This document shows, one piece after another, positions 24,350 to 35,486 of a DNA stretch of 64,000 nucleotides. The DNA comes from Salticus scenicus. Taxonomy: Eukaryota > Arthropoda > Arachnida > Araneae > Salticidae. Below the pieces are notes generated by a model. That model did no database searches. It saw nothing but the letters and a program-made list of their open reading frames with translations, and had not been told where the DNA came from. Numbering within the stretch: the first letter of the stretch is position 1; every line of letters starts with the position of its first letter. Both the position numbers and the translations under genes were made by a program. The stretch is from NCBI GenBank assembly GCA_963930645.1, contig OZ005654.1, positions 38,191,763 through 38,255,762 on the forward strand, read 5' to 3'.

Positions 24350-24700
24350 TTTAAACTTTACCTACCTGCAATTTTCGCTCTTAAACGTAATGTAATTGAA
24401 TACAAACGACAAGTTTCCAGTAGCATCCCTACGCAAAACAGATTTAGAATATTGAACTTTCCCTTACTACGAGTATTTGTTTTTAAGATATTCTGATAAT
24501 ACTCTCCCTCACACACAAAGAGACACACACACACACAAAGACCAACATAAAAAAATATATATATATTTTTGGAGTTCAAAGCTTCTCAAAACTTAAAAAT
24601 ATATAACAAAAACTCTTTTAAAAAATTTTTTTGAACAAAAATACTACTTTCTGTACCATAGCACACTCGTATGTGAATAAGAGAAAGCGAAAAGAAACAG
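24350..24700 (-). mobile_element. Nonautonomous element, copy 2 (partner at 20,030-20,400)
   Basis: Minus-strand order: CTTTCTCTTATTC, TACAGAAAGTAGTATTTTTG, a (GT)n microsatellite, GATATTATCAGAATATCTT-like wording, AAACAAATACTCG, CAATATTCTAAATCTG and a GGATGCTACTGGAAAC box, as in copy 1. No coding capacity. Confidence 0.7.
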
Positions 24701-24792
24701 ATAATAATGATCGACTATAATAAATATAAAGTATTATTTCTGACCGAAAGGAAAAAAAAATCTATTTTATATTTGTCATATAAGGCATATAA

Positions 24793-25050
24793 TACACTCT
24801 GTAAAAAAAAAAAAAAAAAAAAAAATCCCGTAAGATTACGGGGAAAGCCCGGCAGCAGAGATTCCAGACAAAGCCTGTAAAAAAAAAACATTGGTTTTAC
24901 TGGCAAAATGTTTGTTTACAGGCATGTAACGTAATTTAAGGTTATTATATGCTTAATTTACGGTCTAAGCGTTTCTTTTAACGGGCTTTTTCTGGAATCT
25001 CTGCTGCCGGGCTTTCCCCGTAATCTTACGAGATTTTTTTTTACAGTGTA
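24793..25050. mobile_element. 258-bp TA-flanked nonautonomous element with GC-rich inverted ends
   Basis: The ends read TACACTCTGTAAAAA and, inverted, TACACTGTAAAAAAAA. Both continue through a poly-A stretch into CCCGTAAGATTACGGGGAAA and GCCCGGCAGCAGAGATTCCA, matched on the opposite strand at 24,989-25,036. The interior is short and AT-rich. The GC-rich inner inverted repeat is unusually well conserved compared with the poly-A rims. Confidence 0.9.
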
Positions 25051-25319
25051 ATTCAGTATTCCTTGCGTGTAGGAATGGATATTCTTCTTAATATTGTCAC
25101 GAAAATTTAAATGCGAATAAAAGAAAAGTCTTATAAATTTGTAACTTCAAATATAGAAATATATGGGGAAATGTCGCAAAGTTTTTATTGATTTTCAAGA
25201 ACTTTTATAACTAATACTTCTAAAGTGATTTTAAAGAAATGAACCAACCAATAAATTTTAAAATATCATAAATTTTATATTATATGCAAAAGAAAGAATT
25301 ATGTTATAGAAACATCAAT

Positions 25320-25740
25320 ATTTATGCTCCAAATTATAGTTGAATTTCAACCTTCTATCTGACTACATTTATTTTAAACCGTTTTTGCCGATATTTATTT
25401 TTAAAAGCATACAAGAATCAACTGTTATTTCAGGGGCGCGATGCAAATCGTTTATTTTCTCATCTATTTCAGAAAACTGTGACGATGATTTGTTGGGATA
25501 TAAGCAATTTAAAATCGTTTAGGGTCTGCGGAAAAGGTACTTTTACCACCATGTAAAGCTAAATATTTTGATAAACATAATTTATTGTACAGGTTTTTGA
25601 TTTATTCAAGAAGATTTATCGATATTTTCTTTTTCCCTTTTGCGTCTTTTATATTTTCCAAAATTAATTTTAACTTTTATAGGATTCAATTAATCAGATT
25701 TCTTTTTTGAATGAGAAATTTGAAATAAATTCTTTTTTCT
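25320..25740 (+). repeat. Dispersed repeat, copy 1 (partner at 53,880-54,310)
   Basis: Shared order: TGACTACATTTATTTTA, CGnTTTTGCC, CATCTGTTATTTCAGGG-like wording, CAGAAAACTGTGACGATGAT, AAGCAATTTAAAATCGTTTA, TTTTTGATTTAT. It abuts the left edge of the palindrome through the 25,741-25,860 fragment. Confidence 0.85.
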
Positions 25741-25984
25741 AACGAAATAATTTGGTGTGACACTCAAAAGACTTTCTCTTACCCTGAAATTCAATACATC
25801 AAGGGATAAGATAACGAATACTGTTATATAAACCTTCGTTAAAAACAATTTAAAAACAATTTTTTTTTTTTCGACAGTGATGCATTTGAATTATTTTGCG
25901 TGTCTTTGTAAAAATGCTCTAAATTTTACATTTACAATTTTCAGATATTAATCTTATACTATTAAGTGAGCAATATTTGTATGT

Positions 25985-26580
25985 ATATACATGTATATTT
26001 CACTGTTCTCGAAAACGGTAGCTGGGACAGTCACGTGATTTAACACGAAGATGCCCTCCGAAGGGTCATTGTGCACATCGAAGTCAGATTTTCGAATTTT
26101 TGATTAGTTTTCCTTTAATTAATAAAAATAGGAAAATAAAACTTCCCATTTCTATAATGACGCAAAATGGAGAATCTTAGGAGAGATTTGATTGGATTAT
26201 TACATTTTCATTGATTTGAGTGTATTTTACATTGAACTAGAGCTACGTTATGAGGAATTACAAGAGATTTGATTGGTTTATTTCATTTTTATTGATTTGA
26301 GTGTATTTTACGTTGAACTAGAGCTACGTTATGAAGAATTACGAAAGCTTTGATTGGTTTATTTGATTTTCATTGATTTGGGTGCATTTTACGTTGAACT
26401 AGAGCTACATTTAGATTTTATTTAAAAAAATTTGAATTTTTAATATTTTAATATTATGCGATTTTTACTGAGAACAAAGTACGATTGGCGCCGCAGGGGC
26501 CCGAGAGCATATTTTTTGGTAAAAATTTTCATGGGTCTCTGGCCAGCTAGCTGGTGAAGCCAGCTAGTTTATATTTAAAA
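25985..26580 (+). mobile_element. Helitron-like candidate with internal 3-fold tandem repeat, left arm
   Basis: The segment ends in a GC-rich palindromic patch, CCAGCTAGCTGG, followed by AAGCCAGCTAGT and AT-rich sequence. A hairpin shortly before a CTAGT end is the usual Helitron 3' signature. Upstream, at 26,190-26,410, three units of about 85 bp repeat (GAGTGTATTTTAC, TTGAACTAGAGCTACGTTATG, GATTGGTTTATT). No Rep/helicase is present, so it would be nonautonomous. The 5' end is uncertain. The call rests on end structure only. Confidence 0.4.
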
Positions 26581-27030
26581 GGACATTGTTATATAAACTA
26601 CCATTTAGAACAAAGAAATTGCAGACTGAAGGAGCCGAAATGAAAATTGCTCGATGTTGTAACATTTTTTTTTTTTGAGTTAAGAAATAGAGGTTGTACA
26701 CAAAATAATGAGAAATGTAAATGTTTCACAATTAAATTTTGAAGTCAACTAATTTAATGGATTCATTGCAATAAACATTTTCTTTTGTTTTTAACATTAT
26801 GGCAGGAAATTAAATGTAAACACGATTACTTTGAATTTTAGGATCAATACGGACCCTCAAATAATATCCGAAGCGAGAGGTTACGAAACATGGAAAAGTA
26901 GCCTAAGGAATAATAATAATAGTGATGATAATAATAATAATAATAATTTTTCATAACTAGGTAAATTTTAATCTTAAAGGATTATTTTATTTTACTTCAT
27001 TTCATTCTTTATTTTTAATTTTTAATTCTT

Positions 27031-27875
27031 TTTACTTTCCGAACACTATAGTGAGGAAAGTATTGTAATGATGTCGAAAATCCGAATTTGAGATTTTGAT
27101 GTTTCTATACGTTTCGAGGTCCAACGAGTCCGTTTTCACTATTTTTACGATGATGTGTGTATGTGTGTAAGTATGTGATGTCTGTGAGTGAACACGCTAG
27201 CGTCTAAATGCTTTGTTCGAATAAGCTGAAAGTTGGTACGTATATTGTAAGTCACCGTAGTATGAACCCTATTGAGTTTGTTGAATCTAGCACTTACAGT
27301 TTTTTTACATGGACACAAAGAAAAATTCTTTATCATTATGGTCTACGGGACCAAAATCTTAAAAGTGTGATAGCGTCTAAACGCGTTACTCAATTGAGCA
27401 AAAAATTTATACACATATTATAGGTCACAGATACTCAATCTGTATAGATTTTGGAGAATCTAGCTCTTACAGTTCTTTTACAGGGACACAAAGAAATATT
27501 CTTTATCATTATGGCCTATGGGGCCAAATTTTTAAAAGTGCGATAGCATCTAAACGCTTTATTCAATTGAGCTGAAAATTTATATGAATATTATAAATCA
27601 CTGATGCACTAACTATAAGCATTTTGGTGAATCTAGCATTTATAGGTTTTTACAGAAACACGACGAAAAATTCTTTACCATTATGATGTATGGGCTCAAA
27701 GTTCAGTAGCGTTTAATGAAACATCGTGTAGTATATGGAGAAAAACACTCAAACATTCTATTATAGTTTTCTATCTTTTGTTTGTTTAACAACTCCTCTT
27801 TCTTTATTTTATCTAAAAAACTGTTAATTACTCAATGTTCGGAAAGTCGAGTGGAGTCACTCCAGATTTTTTTTA
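27031..27875 (+). mobile_element. Nonautonomous transposon with internal tandem repeats, shorter copy, left arm
   Basis: Begins TTTACTTTCCGAACACTATA and ends ATGTTCGGAAAGTCGAG then GTGGAGTCACTCCAGA, so CTTTCCGAACA/TGTTCGGAAAG form inverted ends. Behind the left end lies a conserved leader (CGTTTCGAGGTCCAACGAGT, then a (TGTG)n tract). The interior holds ~165-bp tandem units (GGACACAAAGAAA, TTCTTTATCATTATG, GCGATAGCATCTAAACGC, ATTGAGC). The short basic frames across it are not genes. The paralogous unit at 48,890-48,925 lacks this insertion. Confidence 0.85.
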
Positions 27876-28127
27876 ATGAAACTATCAGGATAATTCCTCT
27901 AAATGTAAAAGGCATTTGTTATAAATTATAAATGGTATGGTAGATGTACTAAAAACATATTTATTATTTTATAACACAATGAATAATTTATTTTACTTTG
28001 TTAATTAGGATGCAACTTTTTACACGCGTACATAAATTTATAAATTATAAAAAGAGAGTATTTTTCCTATTAAAAAAATCTATATGTACTAAAAATAAAT
28101 GAAACTAAAATGCAATAGTGAGCGATT

Positions 28128-29152
28128 TTTACTTTCCGAACACTATAGTGAGGAAAGTATTGTAATCATGTCAAAAATCCGAATTCGAGATTTTGATGTT
28201 TCTATACGTTTCGAGGTCCAACGAGTCCGTTTTCACTATTTTTACGATGATGTATGTATGTGTGTGTTTATGTGTGTATGTGTGTATGTCTGTGGGTGAA
28301 CACGCTAGCGTCTAAACGCTTCGTTCGATTAACCTGAAAGGTGGTACGCATATTGTAAGTCACCATAGTACGAACCCTATAGATTTTGGTGAATCTAGCA
28401 CTTATAGTTTTTTTACAGGGACACAAAGAAAAATTCTTTATCATTATGGCCTATGGGAGCAAAATCTTAAAAGTGCGATAGCATCTAAACGCCTTGTTCA
28501 ATTGAGCAAAAAATTTATACACATATTATAGGTCACAAATACTCAATTTGTATAGATTTTGGAGAATCTAGCACTTATAGTTTTTTTACAGGGACACAAA
28601 GAAAAATTCTTTATCATTATGCCTATGGGGCCAAATTTTTAAAAGTGTGATAGCGTCTAAACGCCTTATTAATCTGAGCAAAAAATTTGTACACATGTTA
28701 TAGATCACAATTGAACTAACTGTATAGACTTTGGTGAATCTAGCACTTACAGTTTTTTTACAGGGACACAAAGAAAAATTCTTTATCATTATGGCCTATG
28801 GGACTAAATTTTTAAAAGTACGATAGCATCTAAACGCCTTATTAAATTGAGCTGAAAATTTATATGAGTATTATAAATCACTGTTGCACTAACTATAAGC
28901 CTTTTGGTGAATTTAGCATTTATAGATTTTTACAGGGACACAACGAAAAATTCTTTATCATTATGATCTATGGGCTCAAAGTTCAGTAGCGTTAAATAAA
29001 ACATCGTGTAATAGATGGAGAAAAATACTCAAACACTCTATTATGGTTTTCTCTCTTTTGTTTGTTTAACAACTCCTCTTTCTTTACTTTATCTACAAAA
29101 CTGTTAATTACTCAATGTTCGGAAAGTCGAGTGGAGTCACTCCAGATTTTTT
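28128..29152 (+). mobile_element. Nonautonomous transposon with internal tandem repeats, longer copy, left arm
   Basis: Same ends and leader as the element at 27,031, but with one more ~165-bp internal unit. Its empty site is visible at about 48,600-48,615, where the flanking words AAATAGTAAAA and TCGCTCACGATTGC meet without the insertion. Confidence 0.88.
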
Positions 29153-29899
29153 ACTATTTAATGTATTTCAAGTCTAAATTATGATAATTACTTTTTTCTG
29201 AAGTCATAAAAAGTAAAATTATACTTTAATAATTAATTTTAAATTAAGAGTAAGATAAAGAAGAGGAAAAAAATGAAACTTTTTTTTTTTGTTTTGTTTT
29301 TTTCAACAGTGATACATTTTAATTATTTTGTGTGTCTTTGTAAAAATGCTCTAAATTTTACATTTACAATTTTCAGGTATTAATTAATTTATTTACATAA
29401 TGTAATTTTATCCCGATGCTTTAAACAAACGCTGAAGCGGAACAAACAGTTAAAAAGATGGAGGATTAGATAATAAGATAAAGGAAAAAGATAAATATAA
29501 AAGATAAAGGAAAATTACTACAAAATTAATTCATATAATTACTCTTAAAAGAGACAAAATTTTGAAAAACTTTGAAATGGTAAATTCTATAGAAAATGTG
29601 CTTCATTTAACAATTTCACCTAATTAAAAATGTTCAGGATAATTAATGTAGGATTATATTTAAGTGCAAATTGTGACGTGTACATAATTTTTAGAAGATG
29701 TACAGGGCTGCAAATAATTAAGCGGGAACATTTTTTTTTATTGAATGTAATGAGTGGACGTGATTTACTGTAATATTGTACTATGTTCAGGAAAACTTAA
29801 TATCAGAAATTAAAATTAATTCTCTGAAACACAGAAATTAAAATTAATTCCTCATACCCATGTAGTAAATAATATATTTTTTTAACTAAATATTTAGCG

Positions 29900-29933
<34 letters not shown>

Positions 29934-29986
29934 TTACACATTTTGAGGTTTCCTAAATATTGAAGCCATGTTTTAAACGTTAGTAG

Positions 29987-30151
29987 GGAAAGAAGGAGAG
30001 TTTTAACACAGGCGGCGGAGGCACTGAGGCACCGGCAAGTCGTGCGGGTGCCGCACCACCCCCTGAGGGGTCTAGATGGGTTGGTATTGACCTTGAGACA
30101 TCCTCCAACTTAATTGTAAAAGATGATGAGGGTATTAATGAGGAAATTTAA
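29987..30151 (+). pseudogene. GC-rich coding-like remnant, left arm, unknown protein C-terminus
   Basis: A sharply GC-rich patch (30,009-30,075) sits in one open frame of 54 codons ending in TAA. It reads a Gly/Ala/Pro-rich stretch (TGGGGTEAP, AGAAPPPEGSRW), then VGIDLETSSNLIV and an acidic end, DDEGINEEI. There is no start codon and an in-frame TAG lies just upstream, so it is a fragment or an exon. Composition and mixed-residue content look protein-derived; I do not recognise the family. It is duplicated in the other arm. Confidence 0.45.
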
Positions 30152-30253
30152 TTAAAAAAAATAATGAGTGATTTATTGTAAAAGGAGATGATGGTTTTTA
30201 AGAGATGTTTGCGGTATAAGGTAAAAAGCAAGATATTGTTTGTGACTCATTAG

Positions 30254-30312
30254 AAAATTAATTAGAAAATTAATTAAGAAATTAATTAAGAAATTAATTA
30301 AGAAATTAATTA
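30254..30312. repeat. AATTAATTAAGA-type short tandem repeat, left arm
   Basis: Five 12-bp-like units of ATTAATTAAGAA/ATTAATTAGAAA. The mirror is at about 44,025-44,085. Confidence 0.9.
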
Positions 30313-30905
30313 AAAATTTGAAAATAAGGAATCGATGAAATATACGAATTTAAGAATGCGAATATAGTATGAAAGAAATAGAGAGGTTTGACTAGGGTTC
30401 GAACCCTGTACCTTGCAGTAAAAATATTTCCATAAGACAGTAGTTTTCGCGTGTGTGTGAGTGATTTTTATAGTATATGTCTGCACTGTTCTTTTAAAAC
30501 TATGAATGCTAGTGTCCGAAAAGAATTCAATCGTTTTAATGATATTAATTAGAGAATAATAATTAAGAAAAATATTAATTAAGGATCTTCTTGTAAAAAA
30601 TCATCAAATATTTTCCGAAAAAAAGACAATGAAAGCAAAAATTTAGTATAAAGAATGAAAGAAAGTTTAGAAACATAGATTTTGACTGAGATTCGAACCT
30701 GCTACCCTGCAGCAAAAAAAAAAATATTTCAGTAGTTTTCGCATATGTGTGAGTGATTTTTCTATTATATGCCTATGCAGATCTTTTTTAACCTAAGAAT
30801 ACTATTGTCTGAAAATTAATCAACCATAAAAATGATATTAATTACAGAATAATAATTAAAATAAATAAATAAAAAATAATAATTAAAGATCTTGTAAAAA
30901 TTCAC
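30311..30905 (-). repeat. Two tandem ~280-bp units each with a tRNA T-arm-like sequence, left arm
   Basis: Unit 1 (30,311-30,600) and unit 2 (30,600-30,905) share GTAGTTTTCGC, TGTGTGAGTGATTTTT, GATATTAATTA and AATAATAATTAA in order. On the minus strand each carries a B-box-like core: GGGTTCGAACCC at about 30,388-30,399 in unit 1 and GGTTCGAATC at about 30,690-30,699 in unit 2. A third core, GGTTCGATTCC, occurs on the minus strand at about 31,830-31,840. I cannot fold a complete tRNA around any of them; they may be decayed tRNA-derived repeats. Confidence 0.6.
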
Positions 30906-30909
30906 CAGA

Positions 30910-32210
30910 TGTTTAAAAACTCAAATGCGTAAGTGAAATTAGATTAGAATGAAAGACGAGAATTGTTTTTTGAAAGATAACTAAAAAAGAGTGATTAAAA
31001 TTTCTTATTAATTACTTAATTGAAAAAAGTTTGTTAAAAAGAAAAAAAATAAAATAAAAAAACTTTTTACCATAATGATTTTTTAATTATGAATAACTAG
31101 TATCCATTTTAAACTGTATATATTTTTTCCATTATAAATATGATATCTTAATACAAAAAGATCGACTTTATTCACCAACGGTGACGTCACAATGTTTGCG
31201 TAAAAGGAGGTAGCATACCCTTAAGCAATTTCTGAGAATTGGGTTGGTACGGCATTGTCAAAAAAAAGAGGGGAAGAAAATTCCAGATTTAGCCTCAACT
31301 TTTCACACGTTTAAATATGTTTACTGTTGGATGTACTAAAAATTATCTGCTATTTTGAATTATGTTCAGTTTGAAGAATGAAAAAAAAACTTCATAGAAT
31401 GTAAAATTAAAAGTTTATCATTCTCGAAAAATTCACTGTTTGAAAAAAGTCTTAACAAGTTTAAGAAAATATCGTAACATATTGTATTATATTTTACCTC
31501 TATCATTTTTCAGAAGTTACTTTAGTGCAAAATAATAGCTGATGTCGAAAATTTCTCTACCTTAAACAGTTATACTTGAGATATAACTTTTTGGAATCTT
31601 CTTATCACTGTCATCGAACATACTTGTATACTTAAAGATTTTTACAAAGGGGTATTTAATTATAAATTATATTTAAATTTCCTTATACTCGTTAAAATAT
31701 TGTAAGTACGTATTTTTATTTCAAGTTTTGTATTATAGTACTAGAAATCTCCCAACATTCTTAAAATAATATAAGTTTTCGAACAGAGTGATAATTAGAA
31801 ATTACCATTTTTTTAGTTTTTAACGTGATCTGGAATCGAACCTGACACTTCCCGAAAATTTTTTGTAATTTGTACTCAACATTAGTTATTTCAAGCTATA
31901 CTATCTAAGAATTATTCAATAATCTGTGTCAAATAAACACTTCACAACTACCTTTTTTAACTACTTTTCACTACATTCTACCACTTTAACAAAGTGAAAT
32001 TCCCCACGTCATATGTTACATTCACTCAGTTTTTCTTTACAGATAGCAAGTTTGTAAATGATGAACACTAACTTTGAAAAAATTCAGAGCTGAAAAAATA
32101 CTAATATAAATGTTTTATAAATACATTCATGTTCACAGATGCATACTTAAGTTTTCTAAAGTGTATTTAAACATACTAAAAAAATATTTTAACCAAGTAT
32201 TGTCGATTAC
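30910..32210. other. Left-arm sequence without recognised gene; includes a perfect TGACGTCA
   Basis: AT-rich sequence between the T-arm-like units and the tandem repeat. TGACGTCA, the cAMP-response/ATF consensus, occurs at 31,182-31,189 in a GC-richer patch. A second perfect copy in the arm is at 35,540-35,547. The mirror region is about 42,130-43,425. Confidence 0.5.
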
Positions 32211-32212
32211 AA

Positions 32213-32990
32213 ACATATGTATATAAACTGAAAATGTTTTTGCACAAAGTATTTTAGAAATTTAGATAACTTATTCTTGAATAAAAATATAAGAAACTTA
32301 TTTTTACAATAATAAGATTGAAAATGTATGATAAAATTACAAAGTTAGCAGCATAAGAGACTAAGTATTTGAAAAAATCATGATGTATGGAATTTTAGTG
32401 TTTCACACATGTTAACAACACATCTTATTTTACAAAGTGCTAAGTTTTTCAGTCATTTAGTTTGAAGTTTTTCAGACATATGCTTATAAACTGAAATTTT
32501 TTGTGAATGAAAAATTTTTTACAAAAAGTATTTTAGAAAAAATATCATCTCAGAAATTAACTTACTTATTTTTAGAATAAAAATATAAGAAACTTATTTT
32601 TACTAATGATAAGAATGAAAATGTAAGGTAAAATCTTATTCATATAAATTTAAGAGACTACAAATATTTGAAAAATCATGAAGTATGGAATTTTAATGTT
32701 TCACATATGTTACTAACGCATCTTATTTTACAAAGTAGTAAGTTTTTTAAAGTCATTTAGTTTGAAGTTTTTCACACAAATGTTTATAAACGAAATTTTT
32801 TGTAAATGAAAAATTTTACACAAATTATTTTAATACAAATACTATCTCAGAAAAATTAACTTTTTCTTTTTAAATTGAAAATGTTAGCTAAAAATCGAAC
32901 ACTTATCAAATTTAGAAGCTGCAGATGAATGAAGAAATCATGAACTTGAAACTTTATGTATTAACAACCTTACTTCTTTGAAAATACTAA
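32213..32990 (+). repeat. ~298-bp tandem repeat, about 2.6 units, upstream of the zinc-finger gene (left arm)
   Basis: GTTTCACACATGTTAAC (32,399) recurs as GTTTCACATATGTTACTAAC (32,697). Units share CATTTAGTTTGAAGTTTTT, AAATATAAGAAACTTATTTT and AAATCATGAAGTATGGAATT. The array ends about 420 bp before the zinc-finger start codon and could act as upstream regulatory sequence; that role is inference. Confidence 0.9.
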
Positions 32991-33411
32991 ACCACGAGTT
33001 TCAACAAATCTGTAATCAACTGTTAAAAAAACATAGAATATTTTTCACCCTAAAAAGTTTAACGTAGATGCGACATTCATAAAAATACAGAGTGAAAGTG
33101 TCCAAATTATCTGTTTAGACATGTTGGTAAAATAGAATTTTCCACAAGATTCGAGTATTATAGCAAGGTATGGGGTAATATTTGACTAAATTTTCACTAA
33201 TATTGGCGATAGTTATAAAAATTTGACATGAAATAAGAAAATTTGGCGTTAATTCTTAAGTAAAACTGATGAACGAAGAAAAAATTTGAATTAGTTACAA
33301 TCTTTTCTCACTGTAGAATTGTCTAAGTTCTCATACTTAGTACTTTTTAAACATTTTTAAAGTTTTCCTTTTAGAGTGATTTTTTTATACTTTGCTAAAC
33401 TGAAGTACAAA

Positions 33412-34635
33412 ATGGATAATACTTTACCGTCTGAGGAGACTCACGTTTCTGTTCAACAACCCCCTTCACCAACTTTTAAGGATGAGAAGTTATCTAAACT
33501 TTTTATTTGTCCAATTTGCAATAAGTCATTTTTAAAAAAATCCTATCTTACTAGACATGTGAAGGTTCACAATGACATTAAACCTAATATTTGTTATGTG
33601 TGTGAGAAAGGATTTGTTACTTTGCATCGTTTAAAAAGACATATAGAAACCCATAGAAAAATTTCCATAAGATACAAATGTGAATATTGTATTGAAAATT
33701 TCAGTCGCAAGTGTGACTTATTTAAACATAAGAGATTATTTCATCAAAATGTCTTACCTAAACATCTATGTATTATTTGTAAAGATGCTTTTGAACACAA
33801 GTATGAATTAAAAAAGCATAAGAGGGTGCATTATCGTAAACCTGAGTATATATGTGAGGAATGTTCTATAACCTTTCCAACTAAACATGCTTTTTTAAAC
33901 CATAAGCGAAAAAGTCATAAAAAGACTTTACATACATACTGTTGTAACGAATGTACTGTTACATTTTCAAACAAACGACATTTTTTAAAACATAAAAGAA
34001 ATATGCATAAAAAATCTTCAATGCAAACTAGATGTGATGAATGCAGTGAAACTTTTCAGTGTAAGTATGAATTATTGCAACATAAGAGAAAGAATCATCT
34101 TAAATACTTCAGCATACGTAGAAATTGTAATGAACGAAGTACTAACAATGAATTACCAACAGTTAATAATGACAGTGAGAATCTGGACTTGTTAAATTTT
34201 TTGGATAATTTTCACACTGAATGTATAAATAATGTTTTTGACTTACCTTCCAACAACTTTCAGAATGAAAATATAGACTTAGACTTCAAAAATTTTTTGA
34301 ACAATTCGAATGTGGAATATACAAGTGAAAATAATGTTGATGACTTATCTACCAAAGTTGAAAATAATGACTTAAATAATTTTAACCTGATACAAACTGA
34401 ATTACCTCTAGTAAACTATGTTAATGAAAGTCTGAACTTGTTAAATTTTTTGAATAACTTTAATCCCAAATGCTTGAATGATTTTTCTGCTAACAACAAA
34501 AATATGAATTCGGATAATTTTAGTGTGAAGGAAAATGAGTTAGTGACAGATAACTTTAACGATGAAAATCTAGACTTGCTAAATTTTTTGAATAACTTTA
34601 ATGTCGATTGTATGAACGATATTTCAACAATATAG
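33412..34635 (+). CDS. Seven-finger C2H2 zinc-finger protein, left arm copy
   Basis: An intronless 407-codon frame. I start it at the ATG at 33,412, whose context AAAATGG is good; the frame is open 12 codons further up but only with a GTG. Seven C2H2 fingers follow one another at residues 33-53, 61-81, 90-111, 120-140, 148-169, 178-199 and 208-229, with all Cys/Cys/His/His ligands intact. Linkers are basic and none is TGEKP; fingers 3-7 share a KH-KR-x(2-3)-H wording, pointing to internal duplication. Residues 230-407 are Asn/Asp-rich and carry about four repeats of an LDLLNFLNNF-type motif followed by a Cys. A DNA-binding nuclear factor is the likely role, with the acidic-hydrophobic tail a possible transactivation or oligomerisation region (inference). 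An AATAAA lies 45 bp after the stop. The protein is identical to the right-arm copy. Confidence 0.9.
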   Translation: MDNTLPSEETHVSVQQPPSPTFKDEKLSKLFICPICNKSFLKKSYLTRHVKVHNDIKPNICYVCEKGFVTLHRLKRHIETHRKISIRYKCEYCIENFSRKCDLFKHKRLFHQNVLPKHLCIICKDAFEHKYELKKHKRVHYRKPEYICEECSITFPTKHAFLNHKRKSHKKTLHTYCCNECTVTFSNKRHFLKHKRNMHKKSSMQTRCDECSETFQCKYELLQHKRKNHLKYFSIRRNCNERSTNNELPTVNNDSENLDLLNFLDNFHTECINNVFDLPSNNFQNENIDLDFKNFLNNSNVEYTSENNVDDLSTKVENNDLNNFNLIQTELPLVNYVNESLNLLNFLNNFNPKCLNDFSANNKNMNSDNFSVKENELVTDNFNDENLDLLNFLNNFNVDCMNDISTI

Positions 34636-34679
34636 ATTTGTGCGAATTTGCTGTTTTGTATTATTGTGAATGAATTTCA

Positions 34680-34685
34680 AATAAA
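34680..34685 (+). terminator. Polyadenylation signal of the left zinc-finger gene
   Basis: Canonical AATAAA, 45 bp past the stop codon, followed by T- and GT-containing sequence (ATGGTTTGTTTT). Confidence 0.6.
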
Positions 34686-34699
34686 AAGATTTCAATGAA

Positions 34700-35298
34700 A
34701 ATGGTTTGTTTTAATTTTTATTACAAAATCACCTTTTATATAATATTTTCTATTAGAATACAAACTTAAGTGTCATCTTTTTAAAATAAAAACATGTAAA
34801 AAGTTTACTTGTGTGTTAACGATATACCTTTTCATTACTGTAGAAGTATTGTTTGAGTATAATATTTAAACACTAAGTAAAAATTATACACGATAGTAGT
34901 TTTATAAACTATCAAACTTACATCGAAGAAGAAAAAACTTGTAAAATTGTTTTACCACTCAACTGTAAAGTACTTGTGAAAATCTTAAATGAATTTATCT
35001 TATTAACAATTTTCCTGAAAAACTAACTTATAAAAATTTTAGATATAATTATGAAGTTAGTATTTTCCTAAGTATCACGTTTGAATCTTACTTTGAACAT
35101 GCATCATCAAAGTGTTTTGTACTTTAACTAAAATCACAATCTCTATTCTAAAGAGTGTAAAAATAATTTTTTAGTAACAACTTTTATATATAGATACTTT
35201 CACGATTGTATTTTAAATTTTTTTTTTATTTTTAGAATACAGAAAATATTTTAAAAGAATTGTGAAAGATTAATTTTAGGAGTTTGTGAAATTTCACA

Positions 35299-35329
<31 letters not shown>

Positions 35330-35480
35330 CATTTTTGTCAAATGTTTTCTTCATGTCACATCACTTAGAAAAAAATAATTGTTTTTAGCAGAATTGCTAA
35401 CACAAAGCATTAAGTTAGAAAACTTGTAGATAAAACTTAAAAGGTATGAAAAACCATATGTGATGTAATAACAAAAATAT
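34700..35480. other. Left-arm sequence between the two gene frames; no gene recognised
   Basis: AT-rich. It holds the 96-bp block (34,937-35,032) that recurs in the palindrome spacer and a T run at 35,300-35,326. The mirror is about 38,865-39,640. Confidence 0.6.
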
Positions 35481-35486
35481 ATATAG

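Noticed and set aside
27145..28789. Repeated basic 60-70-codon frames in the arms (with mirrors at 45,544-47,188)
   Set aside because: They are translations of the 165-bp tandem units inside the nonautonomous transposons; they shift or break between units.
32213..32990. Tandem repeat as viral homologous-region origin
   Set aside because: Only 2.6 diverged units without imperfect-palindrome cores; no viral replication gene set is present in the arms.
33376..33411. Twelve extra codons at the front of the zinc-finger frame
   Set aside because: They begin with GTG, not ATG; the first ATG with good context is at 33,412 (40,929 in the other arm).
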